From Sinorhizobium garamanticum (GTDB lineage Bacteria > Pseudomonadota > Alphaproteobacteria > Rhizobiales > Rhizobiaceae): a stretch of DNA of 64,000 nt. The position numbers and the translations under genes are program-made. The stretch is taken from positions 868,001 through 932,000 of the forward strand of contig NZ_CP120373.1 in NCBI RefSeq assembly GCF_029892065.1, given 5' to 3'. Under the pieces are notes generated by a model that had not been told where the DNA came from, ran no database searches, and saw only the letters and a list, made by a program, of their open reading frames with translations. Shown here piece after piece: positions 51,437 to 61,097 of the stretch (the first letter of the stretch is position 1; each line of letters opens with the position of its first letter).

Positions 51437-52969
51437 CTACGCCGCCACCGGCAGACGCTCGCCGGCGACGCGGTAGGAGATCGCTTCTGCGAGATGGATG
51501 CGGCCGACGGTCGCTGCCTCGTCGAGATCGGCGAGGGTGCGGGCCACCTTCAGCACCCGGTGGTAACCGCGCGCGGAGAACTTCATCTTCTCCGCCGCAT
51601 CCCTCAAGAGCTGCAGACCGCCGGCGTCAGGCTCGGCGATCTTCTCGATCATCGACGTCGATGCACGGGCATTGTTCGTGAGCTCCGGGTGACCGAGGAC
51701 AGCGAAGCGGTCCGCCTGCAGCGCGCGGGCGCGGGCGACGCGCTTGGCAACGGCGGCACTCGGTTCCGCCGCCATCGGGCGGAGAAGGTCAGCAGCGCTG
51801 ACGGCCGGGACGTCGATGCGGATATCGATGCGGTCCATCAGGGGTCCGGAAATCCGCGCCTGATAGTCGGTCATGCAGCGCGGGCCGCGGGCGCATGTGC
51901 GCCCCGGCTCACCCGCCATGCCGCAACGGCACGGGTTCATCGCCGCGACGAGCTGGATCGCCGCCGGATAGCTGACGCGGTGATTGGCGCGCGCGATGAT
52001 GCATTCCGAGGTTTCGAGCGGCTGGCGCAGTGCGTCGAGAACCTGCGGCGAAAACTCCGGGAACTCGTCGAGAAAGAGTACGCCATGGTGGGCGAGCGAC
52101 GCCTCACCAGGCTTTGCCCTGAGCCCGCCGCCGATCAGGGCAGCCATGGTGGCCGAATGGTGCGGCGCCCGGAACGGCCGCCGATCGGAAAGTTTGCCGC
52201 CCGGCAGTTGACCGGCGATCGAATGGACCATCGATACTTCGAGCAATTCCGCCGGGGAGAGTGGCGGAAGGATCGACGGCAGCCGCGCTGCGAGCATCGA
52301 CTTGCCGGACCCTGGCGGACCCACCATAAGCAGATTGTGGTTGCCGGCGGCGGCCACTTCGAGCGCCCGCTTGGCGCTCTCCTGGCCCTTGATGTCGGCG
52401 AGATCGGGCAGGTTCGCGGCCGCGGCCCGGATGGCGGGCTCGGGACGGGAGAGTACCTGGGTGCCGCGAAAATGATTGGCGATGGCGATCAGGCTGCGCG
52501 GTGCGAGGATGTCGATCTCCGACCCGGCCCAAGCCGCCTCCGGGCCGCTTTCCGCCGGGCAGATCAGGCCCTTGCCGAGTGCGTTGGCGCCGATGGCAGC
52601 AGGCAGCGCGCCGGCGACGGCGGCAATGGTGCCGTCCAGATTGAGTTCGCCGATGACGACGTAGCCGTTGAGCGCATCGGCCGGAACGGCGCCCAGCGCC
52701 GCCATCAGCCCGAGCGCGATGGCGAGATCGAAGTGACTGCCCTCCTTCGGCAGGTCCGCCGGCGCCAGATTGACGGTGACCCGCTTTGCCGGCAGCGCCA
52801 GCCCCGAGGCATGCAGCGCCGCCTGGACCCGCTCACGGCTTTCGGCGACCGCCTTGTCCGGCAGCCCGACGATCTGCATGCCGACCTTGCCGGGTGCCAC
52901 CATCACCTGCACGTCGACCGGAACGCCTTCGATCCCCTGGAATGCAACCGTGCTGACACGCGCGACCAT
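51437..52969 (-). CDS. comM: YifB/ComM family Mg-chelatase-like AAA+ ATPase
   Basis: 510 residues. It begins with the ComM domain (GVPVDVQVMVAPGKVGMQIV, then GLPDKAVAESRERVQAALHA). Walker A is GPPGSGKSMLAARL, Walker B LFLDEFPEF, and the C-terminal Mg_chelatase_C part ends FSARGYHRVLKVARTLADL. ComM is a hexameric helicase that extends branches of recombination intermediates during natural transformation; similar genes are widespread even in non-competent species. It is full length. Confidence 0.93.
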   Translation of the reverse strand: MVARVSTVAFQGIEGVPVDVQVMVAPGKVGMQIVGLPDKAVAESRERVQAALHASGLALPAKRVTVNLAPADLPKEGSHFDLAIALGLMAALGAVPADALNGYVVIGELNLDGTIAAVAGALPAAIGANALGKGLICPAESGPEAAWAGSEIDILAPRSLIAIANHFRGTQVLSRPEPAIRAAAANLPDLADIKGQESAKRALEVAAAGNHNLLMVGPPGSGKSMLAARLPSILPPLSPAELLEVSMVHSIAGQLPGGKLSDRRPFRAPHHSATMAALIGGGLRAKPGEASLAHHGVLFLDEFPEFSPQVLDALRQPLETSECIIARANHRVSYPAAIQLVAAMNPCRCGMAGEPGRTCARGPRCMTDYQARISGPLMDRIDIRIDVPAVSAADLLRPMAAEPSAAVAKRVARARALQADRFAVLGHPELTNNARASTSMIEKIAEPDAGGLQLLRDAAEKMKFSARGYHRVLKVARTLADLDEAATVGRIHLAEAISYRVAGERLPVAA

Positions 52970-52986
52970 GATGCCCCCTAGAGTGA

Positions 52987-53035
52987 GAGCGGGAGATGCG
53001 CGTAAAACCGCTTCACGCTTTTTCTCATCCCGCTC
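52987..53035. repeat. Short intergenic palindrome between comM and ugpC
   Basis: GAGCGGGA (52987-52994) and TCCCGCTC (53028-53035) flank a GTAAAACCGCTTCACGC core. The GGAAAACCG-type core and CTAG at the edge recall the element at 15204. Probably a dispersed rhizobial repeat. Confidence 0.45.
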
Positions 53036-53214
53036 CAGTCACGGCGGCCCGCCTCGCGCCGCCACAACCGACGCCGGTTGCGGCATCAAATCTTGCACGG
53101 TACGCGCTCAAAAACAAGAACAATAATAGAACAAAATATCCGATTGCAGTGCTCGGGCGGGCAAGCGCGGCAGCCCTCCTGCGCGTGCATGGCGCGTACC
53201 GGAACTACCTTCAA

Positions 53215-54336
53215 TCACCCCACCGGCTCCAGCTTCGCGCTTTTCGTTGCGACGGCTGCAGCGCCCGTTGCCGGCTCGAGCTTGCGATCGAGCCTCCTGC
53301 CGTCGTCCGGCGAGAAGAAATGCAAGCGCTCGGGGGCGATGGTGATGGCGAGGCCGTCCGAAAGCGGCGTCTCTGGCGCAAGCGCGACAGTCACAACCTG
53401 CTCGTCGATTGCGCCGTGGACGAGGCGTTGCGCTCCCAGTTCCTCGACATAATCGACCCGGAAGAGAAAGGCCTGCTCGCCAACGCTTGCGAGGCGCAGA
53501 TCCTCCGCGCGCATGCCGACGGTCACCGGACCTTCCGTCGGCACCTGACGGCCGAGGTCGAACGACTGCGTGCCGATATGGAGCCGGCTGCCTTCGAGAG
53601 TGCCTTTGACGAGGTTCATCGCCGGCGAACCGATGAAGCTTGCAACGAAGGTTGAGGCCGGTGCGTGATAGACCTCGAGCGGGCGGCCGATCTGTTCGAT
53701 CCGGCCACCGTTCAAGACGACGAGGCGATCGGCGAGTGTCATCGCCTCGAGCTGGTCGTGGGTGACATAAAGCGAGGTCGTGCCGAGACGCTTCTGCAAC
53801 CGCTTGATCTCGCCGCGCATGGAAACCCGAAGCTTGGCATCGAGGTTCGACAGCGGCTCGTCGAAGAGAAAGGCCGCAGGCTTGCGGACGATCGCCCGCC
53901 CCATGGCGACGCGCTGGCGTTGACCGCCAGAAAGCGCGCGCGGCTTGCGGTCGAGATAGGGCTCGATCTCGAGCATGCGCGCGGCCTCGGCGACGCGTGC
54001 ATCGATCTCGGCCTTCGGCGTCTTCCGGTTCTTCAGGCCATAGGCGAGGTTCTCATAGACCGTCATGTGCGGGTAGAGCGCATAGTTCTGGAAGACCATG
54101 GCGATGTCGCGTTCGACCGGCTCGATCGCGTTCACGACGCGACCGCCGATCGAAACGGTGCCGGCACTCATCGTCTCCAGTCCCGCGACCATGCGCAACA
54201 GCGTGGACTTGCCGCAGCCGGACGGTCCGACGAGTACGATGAACTCGCCGTCGGCGATATCGATCGAGACGGATTTCACCGCCTCGACGCCGCCGGCATA
54301 GATCTTGCGGACATCGCGGATTTCGATAGCGGCCAT
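53215..54336 (-). CDS. ugpC: Glycerol-3-phosphate ABC importer ATPase UgpC
   Basis: 373 residues, CUT1-type ATPase. Walker [10 protein letters not shown], signature [14 protein letters not shown], Walker [16 protein letters not shown] and the switch histidine in [10 protein letters not shown] are all present. The C-terminal 130 residues form the TOBE regulatory domain with [11 protein letters not shown]. It powers uptake with UgpAE. It is last in ugpBAEC; ugpE ends 1 bp upstream. Confidence 0.93.
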   Translation of the reverse strand: MAAIEIRDVRKIYAGGVEAVKSVSIDIADGEFIVLVGPSGCGKSTLLRMVAGLETMSAGTVSIGGRVVNAIEPVERDIAMVFQNYALYPHMTVYENLAYGLKNRKTPKAEIDARVAEAARMLEIEPYLDRKPRALSGGQRQRVAMGRAIVRKPAAFLFDEPLSNLDAKLRVSMRGEIKRLQKRLGTTSLYVTHDQLEAMTLADRLVVLNGGRIEQIGRPLEVYHAPASTFVASFIGSPAMNLVKGTLEGSRLHIGTQSFDLGRQVPTEGPVTVGMRAEDLRLASVGEQAFLFRVDYVEELGAQRLVHGAIDEQVVTVALAPETPLSDGLAITIAPERLHFFSPDDGRRLDRKLEPATGAAAVATKSAKLEPVG

Positions 54337-54337
54337 G

Positions 54338-55192
54338 TCACTTCTCCGTTTCGGTGAGGCCCCGGATGAAGAGGCGCTGCATGAGGATGACGACGAGAAC
54401 GGGCGGCAGCATCGCCAGGATGGCGCCGGCCATGACCAGGTGCCATTGAACCTCGCCGTCCTGGACGGCGACCATGCGCTTCAGCCCCATCATCAGCGTG
54501 TAGTAGCCAGGATCGGTAGTAACCAGCAGCGGCCAGAGATACTGGATCCAGCCGTAGATGAAGAGGATGACGCAGAGGGCGGCGATGTTGGTGCGGCTCA
54601 AGGGCAGCAGGATGTCGCGGAAAAACTTAAGCGGGCCCGACCCATCGACACGCGCGGCCTCCATGAGCTCGTCCGGCACCGTCATGAAGAATTGCCGGAA
54701 GAGAAAGGTGGCGGTCGCCGAGGCGATTAGCGGCACCGTGAGACCGGGATAGGAATTCAGCATGCCGAGGTCGGCCACCACCTTGTAGGTCGGAATGATG
54801 CGCACCTCGACCGGAAGCATCAGCGTGATGAAGATGATCCAGAAGGCAAGGAGGCGGAAGCGGAAGCGGAAATAAACGATGGCGAAGGCCGAGAGGATCG
54901 AGATCACGATCTTACCGAAGGTGATGATCAGCGCCATGCCGAGCGAATTCAGCGCCATTAGCATGTAGGACGGCAGGCCGTTGGCGGCCGAGCTGGCGCT
55001 CAACACCTGCGTATAGTTCTCGATGAAATGGCCGCCGGGCAGCAGCGGGATCATGCCGCCGACCAGCATTTCGCGCGTGTGGGTGGACGCGATGAAGGCG
55101 ACATAGACAGGGAAGGCAACGAGCACGACACCGGCGACGAGCACCAGATGCGTCAGGAAGGTGAGAAACGGGCGGTTTTCGACCATCGCCAT
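54338..55192 (-). CDS. ugpE: Glycerol-3-phosphate ABC importer permease UgpE
   Basis: 284 residues with six membrane segments. It begins [19 protein letters not shown] and carries the EAA loop [20 protein letters not shown], which docks on UgpC. The ATG at 55192 gives the family length and lies 4 bp after the ugpA stop; an upstream in-frame start at 55222 would overlap ugpA. Confidence 0.93.
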   Translation of the reverse strand: MAMVENRPFLTFLTHLVLVAGVVLVAFPVYVAFIASTHTREMLVGGMIPLLPGGHFIENYTQVLSASSAANGLPSYMLMALNSLGMALIITFGKIVISILSAFAIVYFRFRFRLLAFWIIFITLMLPVEVRIIPTYKVVADLGMLNSYPGLTVPLIASATATFLFRQFFMTVPDELMEAARVDGSGPLKFFRDILLPLSRTNIAALCVILFIYGWIQYLWPLLVTTDPGYYTLMMGLKRMVAVQDGEVQWHLVMAGAILAMLPPVLVVILMQRLFIRGLTETEK

Positions 55193-55196
55193 CGCC

Positions 55197-56081
55197 TCAA
55201 TATTGCACGCGCCGCTCGACATAGCGGAACTGGATTACGGTGAGCACCACGACGATCAGCATTAGCAGCACCGACTGGGCCGAGGACGAGCCGAGGTTGA
55301 GACCGAGATATCCGTCGTTATAGACTTTATAGACGAGGATAGTGGTCGCCTGGGCCGGGCCGCCTGCCGTGGTGGCATCGACGATGGCGAACGTGTCGAA
55401 CATCGTGTAGTTGACGTTGACGATGAAGAGAAAAAAGGTGGTGGGCGACAAGAGCGGCAGGACGATCGTGAAGAACCGCTTGACCGGGCCGGAGCCATCG
55501 ATCGCCGCGGCCTCGATCAGCGAATGCGGCACGGATTGAAGACCGGCGAGGAAGAACAGGAAATTGTAGGAAACCTGCTTCCAGGCGGCGGCGATGACGA
55601 TCAGGATCATCGCATGCGTGCCGTTCAGATTGTGGTCCCACCGGATGCCGAGCTGACCGAGGAAATAGGCAAGCACGCCGGTCGTCGAATTGAACAGGAA
55701 CCACCAGAGCAAACCCGCGATCACCGGCGCCACGGCATAGGGCCAGACGAGAAGCGTCGTATAGACGCGTCCACTTCTCACAAGGCGATTGACCGCTACC
55801 GCAAGGGCGAGACCGAGGGCCATCGAGAGCGCGGTCACGGCGACGGCGAAGACCGCCGTGCGCCCGAGCGAGTCGAGATAGAGCGGATCCTTGAGAAGCC
55901 GGGCATAGTGCTGAAAGCCGACGAAGCTTGCCGACAGCCCGAACGGGTCCTCCCGCTCGAAGGACGATTTCACCGCCTGCCCCGCGGGCCAGATGAAGAA
56001 CACGAGCGTGATGACGAGTTGAGGCGCCAGAAGCAGATAGGGCAGCACCCGGTTCGGAAAGATCGTGCGTTTCGTGTCCAT
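55197..56081 (-). CDS. ugpA: Glycerol-3-phosphate ABC importer permease UgpA
   Basis: 294 residues, six membrane segments. It begins MDTKRTIFPNRVLPYLLL, with the EAA loop EAAAIDGSGPVKRFFTIVLP. It forms the channel with UgpE. The in-frame extension to 56162 is rejected as it would add a low-complexity tail. It is 83 bp after ugpB, a gap containing a GGGGAGCCGG/CCGGCTCCCC inverted repeat (near 56118-56147) that may act as an mRNA stabiliser favouring ugpB. Confidence 0.93.
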   Translation of the reverse strand: MDTKRTIFPNRVLPYLLLAPQLVITLVFFIWPAGQAVKSSFEREDPFGLSASFVGFQHYARLLKDPLYLDSLGRTAVFAVAVTALSMALGLALAVAVNRLVRSGRVYTTLLVWPYAVAPVIAGLLWWFLFNSTTGVLAYFLGQLGIRWDHNLNGTHAMILIVIAAAWKQVSYNFLFFLAGLQSVPHSLIEAAAIDGSGPVKRFFTIVLPLLSPTTFFLFIVNVNYTMFDTFAIVDATTAGGPAQATTILVYKVYNDGYLGLNLGSSSAQSVLLMLIVVVLTVIQFRYVERRVQY

Positions 56082-56164
56082 CGTAGACTTTCGCTTCGGC
56101 CCGCCAGAAGGCGAAATGCGGGGAGCCGGCGATATCGCCGGCTCCCCGTCGGTAAGGTGCAACC

Positions 56165-57481
56165 TTAGTTAGCCGCTTCGAACTCGCGCAGCAGTTCGTT
56201 GCCGCGCTTGACGGCGGAATCGAGCGCGTCCTGAGCGGTCTTGGTGCCGGCGAGCAGCGCCTGGAATTCCTCGTCGAGGATGGCGCGTGCCTGGGTCAGA
56301 TTGCCGAAGCGTACACCCTTCGAGTTTACCGAGGGCGTGCCGCGGGTGATCTGCTGGATCGCCACGTCGGAACCAGGGTTCTTCTCGTAGTAGCCCTGCT
56401 TCTGGCCGAGCTCGTAAACCGCATTGGTGATCGGCAGATAGCCGGTGGACTGATGCCAGTCGGCTTGGAGCTCAGGCTGCGACAGATAGGTGAAGAACTT
56501 CGCGACACCCTTGTAGACGTCGTCGTTCTGACCGTTCAGAACCCACAGCGTCGCACCGCCGATGATCGAGTTCTTCGGCTCCTTGGTTAGGTCATCGTAG
56601 TAGGGAAGCGGCGCGAAACCGGGCGTGAAGTCCTTGGCGTTTTTGATGACGCCGGCGCGACCGGCCGAGGAGTTCATCGTCATGGCGCATTCCTGCGCGT
56701 AGAACTTCGTGGCGGCATCGTCACCGCCGACCGGGCCGCCGTACTGGAACAGGCCTTCGTCTGCCCATTTCTTCAAGTTGCCCCAGTGCTTGACCTGGAC
56801 CGGGCCGTTGAAGGTGAATTCCGTCCCTGTGCCGCCGAAGCCGTTTTCCAGAGTGCCGAAAGGCTGGTCGTGGATGGCGGAAAGGTTTTCCGTCTGGATC
56901 CAGGTGATCCACGCGCTGGTGAAGCCGCACTTCGCTGCGCCGGAGGTGACGATCTTGCGGGAGAAGTCCTCGACTTCGGCCCAGGTCTTCGGAGCGACTT
57001 CGGGATCGAGGCCGGCTTTCTTGAAGACGTCCTTGTTGTAATAAAGGATCGGCGTCGAGGAGTTGAACGGCATCGAGAGGATGTTGCCCTCGGTATCGGT
57101 GTAATAACCGACGACCGGTGCGATGAAGGACTTGGGATCGAAGGCTTCGCCCTGATCGGCCATCAGCTTGTAGACCGGATAGACCGCACCCTTGGCAGCC
57201 ATCATCGTGCCGGTTCCGACTTCGAAGACCTGCACGATGGCCGGTTGCTCTCCGGCGCGGAAGGCGGCGATCGTCGCCGTCAGCGTCTCGGGATAGGTTC
57301 CTTTGTAGACCGGCTTCACAACATAGTCGGTCTGGCTTTCGTTGAACTTCGTGGCGATCGCCTCGAGCTTCTGCCCGAGCTCGGCGCCCATGGCATGCCA
57401 CCATGTGATTTCAGTCGCCGCGAGCGACGAGGATGCCGAAAGCGCCAGCATGAAACCGGCAGTGATGAAGTTCCTGATCAT
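56165..57481 (-). CDS. ugpB: Glycerol-3-phosphate-binding periplasmic protein UgpB
   Basis: 438 residues. The signal peptide MIRNFITAGFMLALSASSSL is followed by ATEITWWHAMGAELGQKLEA, the opening of UgpB-type solute-binding proteins. Later features are FQVFEVGTGTMMAAKGAVYP-like sequence (QVFEVGTGTMMAAKGAVYP) and QADWHQSTGYLPI. It captures glycerol-3-phosphate or glycerophosphodiesters for UgpAEC, supplying phosphate and carbon. It is first in its operon, with a candidate PHO box 55 bp upstream. Confidence 0.93.
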   Translation of the reverse strand: MIRNFITAGFMLALSASSSLAATEITWWHAMGAELGQKLEAIATKFNESQTDYVVKPVYKGTYPETLTATIAAFRAGEQPAIVQVFEVGTGTMMAAKGAVYPVYKLMADQGEAFDPKSFIAPVVGYYTDTEGNILSMPFNSSTPILYYNKDVFKKAGLDPEVAPKTWAEVEDFSRKIVTSGAAKCGFTSAWITWIQTENLSAIHDQPFGTLENGFGGTGTEFTFNGPVQVKHWGNLKKWADEGLFQYGGPVGGDDAATKFYAQECAMTMNSSAGRAGVIKNAKDFTPGFAPLPYYDDLTKEPKNSIIGGATLWVLNGQNDDVYKGVAKFFTYLSQPELQADWHQSTGYLPITNAVYELGQKQGYYEKNPGSDVAIQQITRGTPSVNSKGVRFGNLTQARAILDEEFQALLAGTKTAQDALDSAVKRGNELLREFEAAN

Positions 57482-57535
57482 GGTCGATTGCCCTCTCCAC
57501 CTTCGTTAGGAATGGCAGTGGACTAGTAACCTTCG

Positions 57536-57553
57536 ATGACAGTGAGGTAACGC
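57536..57553 (-). promoter_or_regulatory. Candidate PHO box upstream of ugpB
   Basis: Minus strand GCGTTAC-CTCA-CTGTCAT matches CTGTCAY-N4-CTGTCAY at 11 of 14 specified positions; the right half-site is perfect. It lies about 55 nt before the ugpB start, a suitable distance for PhoB activation. Confidence 0.45.
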
Positions 57554-57589
57554 TTTTGTGTCGACAAGATTACAATTTTGCCCGTTTGG

Positions 57590-57958
57590 TCAAAATGCAT
57601 CCGGCAGATGCCGCGGCCAGCGCCAGGGGGTTACGGCGACAATATCGTAGCGGACGGAGAGACGGTGAAAATCCGCCTGGCGCGACAGCCAGATATCGCT
57701 CGCAGCCCTGATCCGCCGCTGCGCCGTGTCGGAGACGGCGAAGACCGCCTCGTCGAAGCCGCGGCGAGCCTTCACTTCGACGCAGGCGACGAGATCGCCG
57801 CGACGGGCGATGATGTCGATCTCGCCGAGCTTGGTGCGGTAACGCATCGCCACGATGCGATAGCCTTTGAGCATCAGGCAGAGCGCCGCGCGGTATTCGG
57901 CGACGTGACCGCGCTTCAAGGCGTTCAGCTTGCGACTGTCCGGCTGATCAACCTTCAT
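57590..57958 (-). CDS. yraN: YraN/UPF0102 family endonuclease-like protein
   Basis: 122 residues. The nuclease-like core is visible: [23 protein letters not shown], then [16 protein letters not shown], which matches the E-x(n)-D-x(n)-EVK pattern of the restriction-endonuclease-like fold. The function is unproven; Holliday-junction or repair roles are suspected. It overlaps rsmI by 11 bp, so translation is probably coupled. In related genomes gshB usually follows; here ugpB does. Confidence 0.9.
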   Translation of the reverse strand: MKVDQPDSRKLNALKRGHVAEYRAALCLMLKGYRIVAMRYRTKLGEIDIIARRGDLVACVEVKARRGFDEAVFAVSDTAQRRIRAASDIWLSRQADFHRLSVRYDIVAVTPWRWPRHLPDAF

Positions 57959-58862
57959 CGCGTTCCTTGCGAGCGAGAAGCCGGTCGTAGAGTTCCTTGC
58001 GGGGCAGTCCGGTCCGCCGGGCGGCTTCCGTTGCGGCCTTGCCCATCGGCATGTCTTGTGAAAGCGCGCTCAAGAGAGCGTCCACATCCGCTTCCTTTGG
58101 AACCGGCTTCGCGTCCGGCGGACCGACGACCAGAACGATTTCGCCCTTTGCGTTCGCGCCGTCGGCGTAGAAGGCGCTGAGCTCGCCGAGCGTGCCACGG
58201 CGGAATTCCTCGAACGCCTTCGTCAGCTCGCGGCAGACGGCCGCTTTCCTCTCCGTACCAAGAACATCCGCGGCGGCGACGAGCGTTGCCGCGATCCGAT
58301 GCGGTGACTCGAAGAAGAGCAGCGTCGCCGGCACCGCGGCAAGCTCGCCGAGCCGGTCGCGCCTCGCCTTGTCCTTTACCGGCAAAAAGCCCGCAAAAAG
58401 GAAAGCATCGCTCGGAAGGCCCGAGCCGACGAGGGCCGCAAGGGGAGCCGATGCCCCCGGGATCGGCACGACCCGATGGCCGGCCTCAATCGCCTGCTGC
58501 GCCAGGCGATAGCCGGGATCGGAGACGAGCGGCGTGCCGGCATCGGAGACAAGCGCCACCGATTTGCCCTCGCCGAGCGCCGCCAGCAGCCGCGGACCGG
58601 CCTCCTCGGCATTGTGCTCGTGATAGGAAAAGGGACGATTGACGATGCCGTAGCGATCAAGCAGCACGCGGGTGACACGCGTGTCCTCGCAGGCGAGAAC
58701 GTCGGCACCGGCAAGCGTCTCGAGGGCTCTGAGGGTAATGTCGGAGAGATTGCCGATCGGCGTCGCAACGAAATAGAGCGCCGGCTCCAGCGGACGCGCC
58801 GGTATGCTCGCATTGTGCAGCCGGTAGCTGCGCTGTTTCTCCCTGTCCGCCGCTTCGGCCAT
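57948..58862 (-). CDS. rsmI: 16S rRNA (cytidine1402-2'-O)-methyltransferase RsmI
   Basis: 304 residues, tetrapyrrole-methylase fold. Motifs: [20 protein letters not shown], then [43 protein letters not shown] and [19 protein letters not shown], all diagnostic for RsmI. It methylates the ribose of C1402 in the decoding centre with SAM. It is divergent from dnaN across 269 bp that hold no gene but one perfect palindrome. Confidence 0.96.
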   Translation of the reverse strand: MAEAADREKQRSYRLHNASIPARPLEPALYFVATPIGNLSDITLRALETLAGADVLACEDTRVTRVLLDRYGIVNRPFSYHEHNAEEAGPRLLAALGEGKSVALVSDAGTPLVSDPGYRLAQQAIEAGHRVVPIPGASAPLAALVGSGLPSDAFLFAGFLPVKDKARRDRLGELAAVPATLLFFESPHRIAATLVAAADVLGTERKAAVCRELTKAFEEFRRGTLGELSAFYADGANAKGEIVLVVGPPDAKPVPKEADVDALLSALSQDMPMGKAATEAARRTGLPRKELYDRLLARKERDEG

Positions 58863-59050
58863 TTCGTGTTTTCCAATTGCTTATCTTCCCGCCCGCCATG
58901 CCCGTCGTGCTGGCTTCGGCCTTTATGGGCGAGCTGATGGCTTGAGGCAAGGACGGGTCGCGGCGGCACCCTTGTGCAATTGGGGAAACTCCCGGCGAAA
59001 CCCCTTGCTTTTGCGGCTCTCTTTCTGCCATTTTGCCCGTCCACATCCTT

Positions 59051-59066
59051 CCGGCCGATCGGCCGG
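59051..59066. promoter_or_regulatory. Perfect 16-bp palindrome upstream of dnaN
   Basis: CCGGCCGATCGGCCGG, about 66 bp before the dnaN ATG in the rsmI-dnaN divergent gap. It could be an operator or a chance GC-rich palindrome; no binding protein is assigned. Confidence 0.3.
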
Positions 59067-59131
59067 GACACTCGCAGTTGACGCCGCGGCGGGTTCGCCC
59101 GCCGGGCAATGGTTGAAAGCGGTAGCATCCC

Positions 59132-60250
59132 ATGCGCATTACTCTCGAGCGGTCCAATCTCCTGAAATCGCTGAACCATGTTCACCGCGTGGTCGAACGG
59201 CGAAACACGATCCCGATCCTCTCGAACGTGCTGCTGCGCTCCGACGGAGCGAGCCTCGAAATGAAGGCAACCGATCTCGATCTCGAGATCACCGAGGCGA
59301 CGCCGGCGCAGGTAGAACAGGCGGGCGCCACCACCGTTCCGGCACACCTCCTCTACGATATTGTCCGTAAGCTCCCCGACGGGGCCGAAGTGCTGCTTGC
59401 GACCAATGCCGAAGGCACGGCGATGACGGTGGCCTCCGGCCGCTCGAAGTTTTCGCTGCAGTGCCTGCCGCAATCGGATTTCCCCGACCTGACGGCCGGA
59501 AGCTTCTCGCATTCCTTCCGGCTGAAGGCGACGGACCTCAAGATGCTGATCGACCGGACGCAGTTCGCGATCTCGACGGAGGAGACCCGGTATTACCTCA
59601 ACGGCATTTTCATGCACACAGTCGAGGACAAGGGACAGCTGAAACTGCGCGCGGTTGCGACCGACGGCCATCGCCTTGCCCGCGCCGACGTCGAGGCTCC
59701 GGCGGGTTCGGAAGGCATGCCGGGCATCATCATTCCGCGCAAGACCGTCAGCGAGTTGCAGAAGCTGCTCGACAACCCCGACATCGTCGTGACGGTCGAA
59801 GTCTCGGACGCCAAGATCCGCTTGACGATCGGTTCGATCATCATGACCTCGAAACTGATCGATGGCACCTTCCCCGACTACCAGCGGGTGATCCCGGCCA
59901 ACAACGAGAAGGAACTGCGCGTCGATTGCCAGTCCTTTGCCCAGGCTGTCGATCGCGTCTCGACCATTTCGTCCGAGCGCGGCCGCGCGGTGAAGCTTGC
60001 GCTCACGGACGGACAGATGACGCTGACGGTCAACAATCCGGATTCAGGCAGTGCTACGGAAGAACTGCCGGTCGGCTACGAAAGCGATCCTCTGGAAATC
60101 GGCTTCAACGCCAAATACCTGCTCGACATCACCGCCCAGCTCACCGGCAACGACGCGGTCTTCATGCTCGCCGATCCCGGTTCGCCGACGCTTGTGCGTG
60201 ATCTTGCCGCCGAGGACGCGCTTTACGTCCTGATGCCGATGCGCGTGTGA
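59132..60250 (+). CDS. dnaN: DNA polymerase III beta subunit (sliding clamp)
   Basis: 372 residues, three repeated clamp domains. It begins MRITLERSNLLKSLNHVHRV, with RRNTIPILSNVLL, FAISTEETRYYLNGIFMH, ATDGHRLARA and the C-terminal VLMPMRV (the MPMR tail is near universal in DnaN). The dimeric ring holds the polymerase on DNA. It is far from dnaA, the usual rhizobial arrangement, and ends with a good terminator. Confidence 0.97.
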   Translation: MRITLERSNLLKSLNHVHRVVERRNTIPILSNVLLRSDGASLEMKATDLDLEITEATPAQVEQAGATTVPAHLLYDIVRKLPDGAEVLLATNAEGTAMTVASGRSKFSLQCLPQSDFPDLTAGSFSHSFRLKATDLKMLIDRTQFAISTEETRYYLNGIFMHTVEDKGQLKLRAVATDGHRLARADVEAPAGSEGMPGIIIPRKTVSELQKLLDNPDIVVTVEVSDAKIRLTIGSIIMTSKLIDGTFPDYQRVIPANNEKELRVDCQSFAQAVDRVSTISSERGRAVKLALTDGQMTLTVNNPDSGSATEELPVGYESDPLEIGFNAKYLLDITAQLTGNDAVFMLADPGSPTLVRDLAAEDALYVLMPMRV

Positions 60251-60281
60251 GGGTTCGCTTCGACCGCGGCATGAAAAGCTG

Positions 60282-60309
60282 ACCCGCCGACACTGGACGG
60301 CGGGTTCTT
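60282..60309 (+). terminator. Rho-independent terminator of dnaN
   Basis: ACCCGCCG (60282-60289), loop ACACTGGA, CGGCGGGT (60298-60305), then TCTTT. A strong 8-bp stem 31 bp after the dnaN stop. Confidence 0.75.
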
Positions 60310-60485
60310 TATGAAACGTATGGTCGCGCATTGTTGATAAGCTGTCGCATTTAGACGCAGACAGACTTGTTTTTGCCGCAGATGGGAGCACATTATGCCC
60401 CATGTGATTGCGCGACCCTGCCGAATCAGAACATTGCGTGGGCGGCGCGCGACCAAAAATGAGAATGATTTTGCGAGGGGGTTCG

Positions 60486-61088
60486 ATGAGATTGCGCTTG
60501 AAGGTGAAGGAAAAGTTCGGCCGGAAGTTCGACGAGGAAATCCGCTTCTTCAAGGGCTGGATGAGCAACACCCGTGCCGTCGGAGCGATCCTGCCAACCT
60601 CCTCTTTCACGGCGCGACGGATGGCGAGCGTGGTCAATCCCCACTCAGGCCTGCCGGTGCTCGAACTCGGCCCCGGAACCGGCGTGATCACCAAGGCGAT
60701 CCTCGAGCGCGGCGTCGCGCCGGAAAAACTGGTCTCCGTCGAATATTCGACTGATTTCTTCAATCAGCTGAAGGCCCGTTTCGCCGGCGTGCAGTTCATC
60801 AACGGCGACGCATTCGATCTCGAACACACGCTTGGATCGCTGAAGGACCGGCAATTCGACAGCGTCGTGTCCGCTGTCCCGCTGTTGAACTTTCCGATGC
60901 ACCGCCGCGTCGAACTCATCGAAGACCTGCTTTCGCGCATCCCGGTCGGACGACCCGTCGTGCAGATTTCCTATGGCGCGCTTTCGCCCGTCGTTGCCAT
61001 GCCCGATCGCTACAGCATCCAGCATCTCGACTTCGTCGTGCGCAACATTCCGCCCGCTCAGCTCTGGGTCTATCGCAAGGCGCATTGA
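60486..61088 (+). CDS. pmtA: Phospholipid N-methyltransferase PmtA
   Basis: 200 residues. It methylates phosphatidylethanolamine three times with SAM to make phosphatidylcholine, important for rhizobia in symbiosis. It begins MRLRLKVKEKFGRKFDEEI and has the SAM motif VLELGPGTGVITKAIL, with VVSAVPLLNFP further on. The start at 60486 follows GAGGGGGTTCG; longer readings to 60408 are unlikely. The position just after dnaN matches S. meliloti. Confidence 0.93.
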   Translation: MRLRLKVKEKFGRKFDEEIRFFKGWMSNTRAVGAILPTSSFTARRMASVVNPHSGLPVLELGPGTGVITKAILERGVAPEKLVSVEYSTDFFNQLKARFAGVQFINGDAFDLEHTLGSLKDRQFDSVVSAVPLLNFPMHRRVELIEDLLSRIPVGRPVVQISYGALSPVVAMPDRYSIQHLDFVVRNIPPAQLWVYRKAH

Positions 61089-61097
61089 GGGCGTCGC

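Noticed and set aside
57525..57542. Alternative PHO box CTGTCAT-CGAA-GGTTACT
   Set aside because: The second half-site matches at only two of seven positions; the overlapping GCGTTAC-CTCA-CTGTCAT reading is better.
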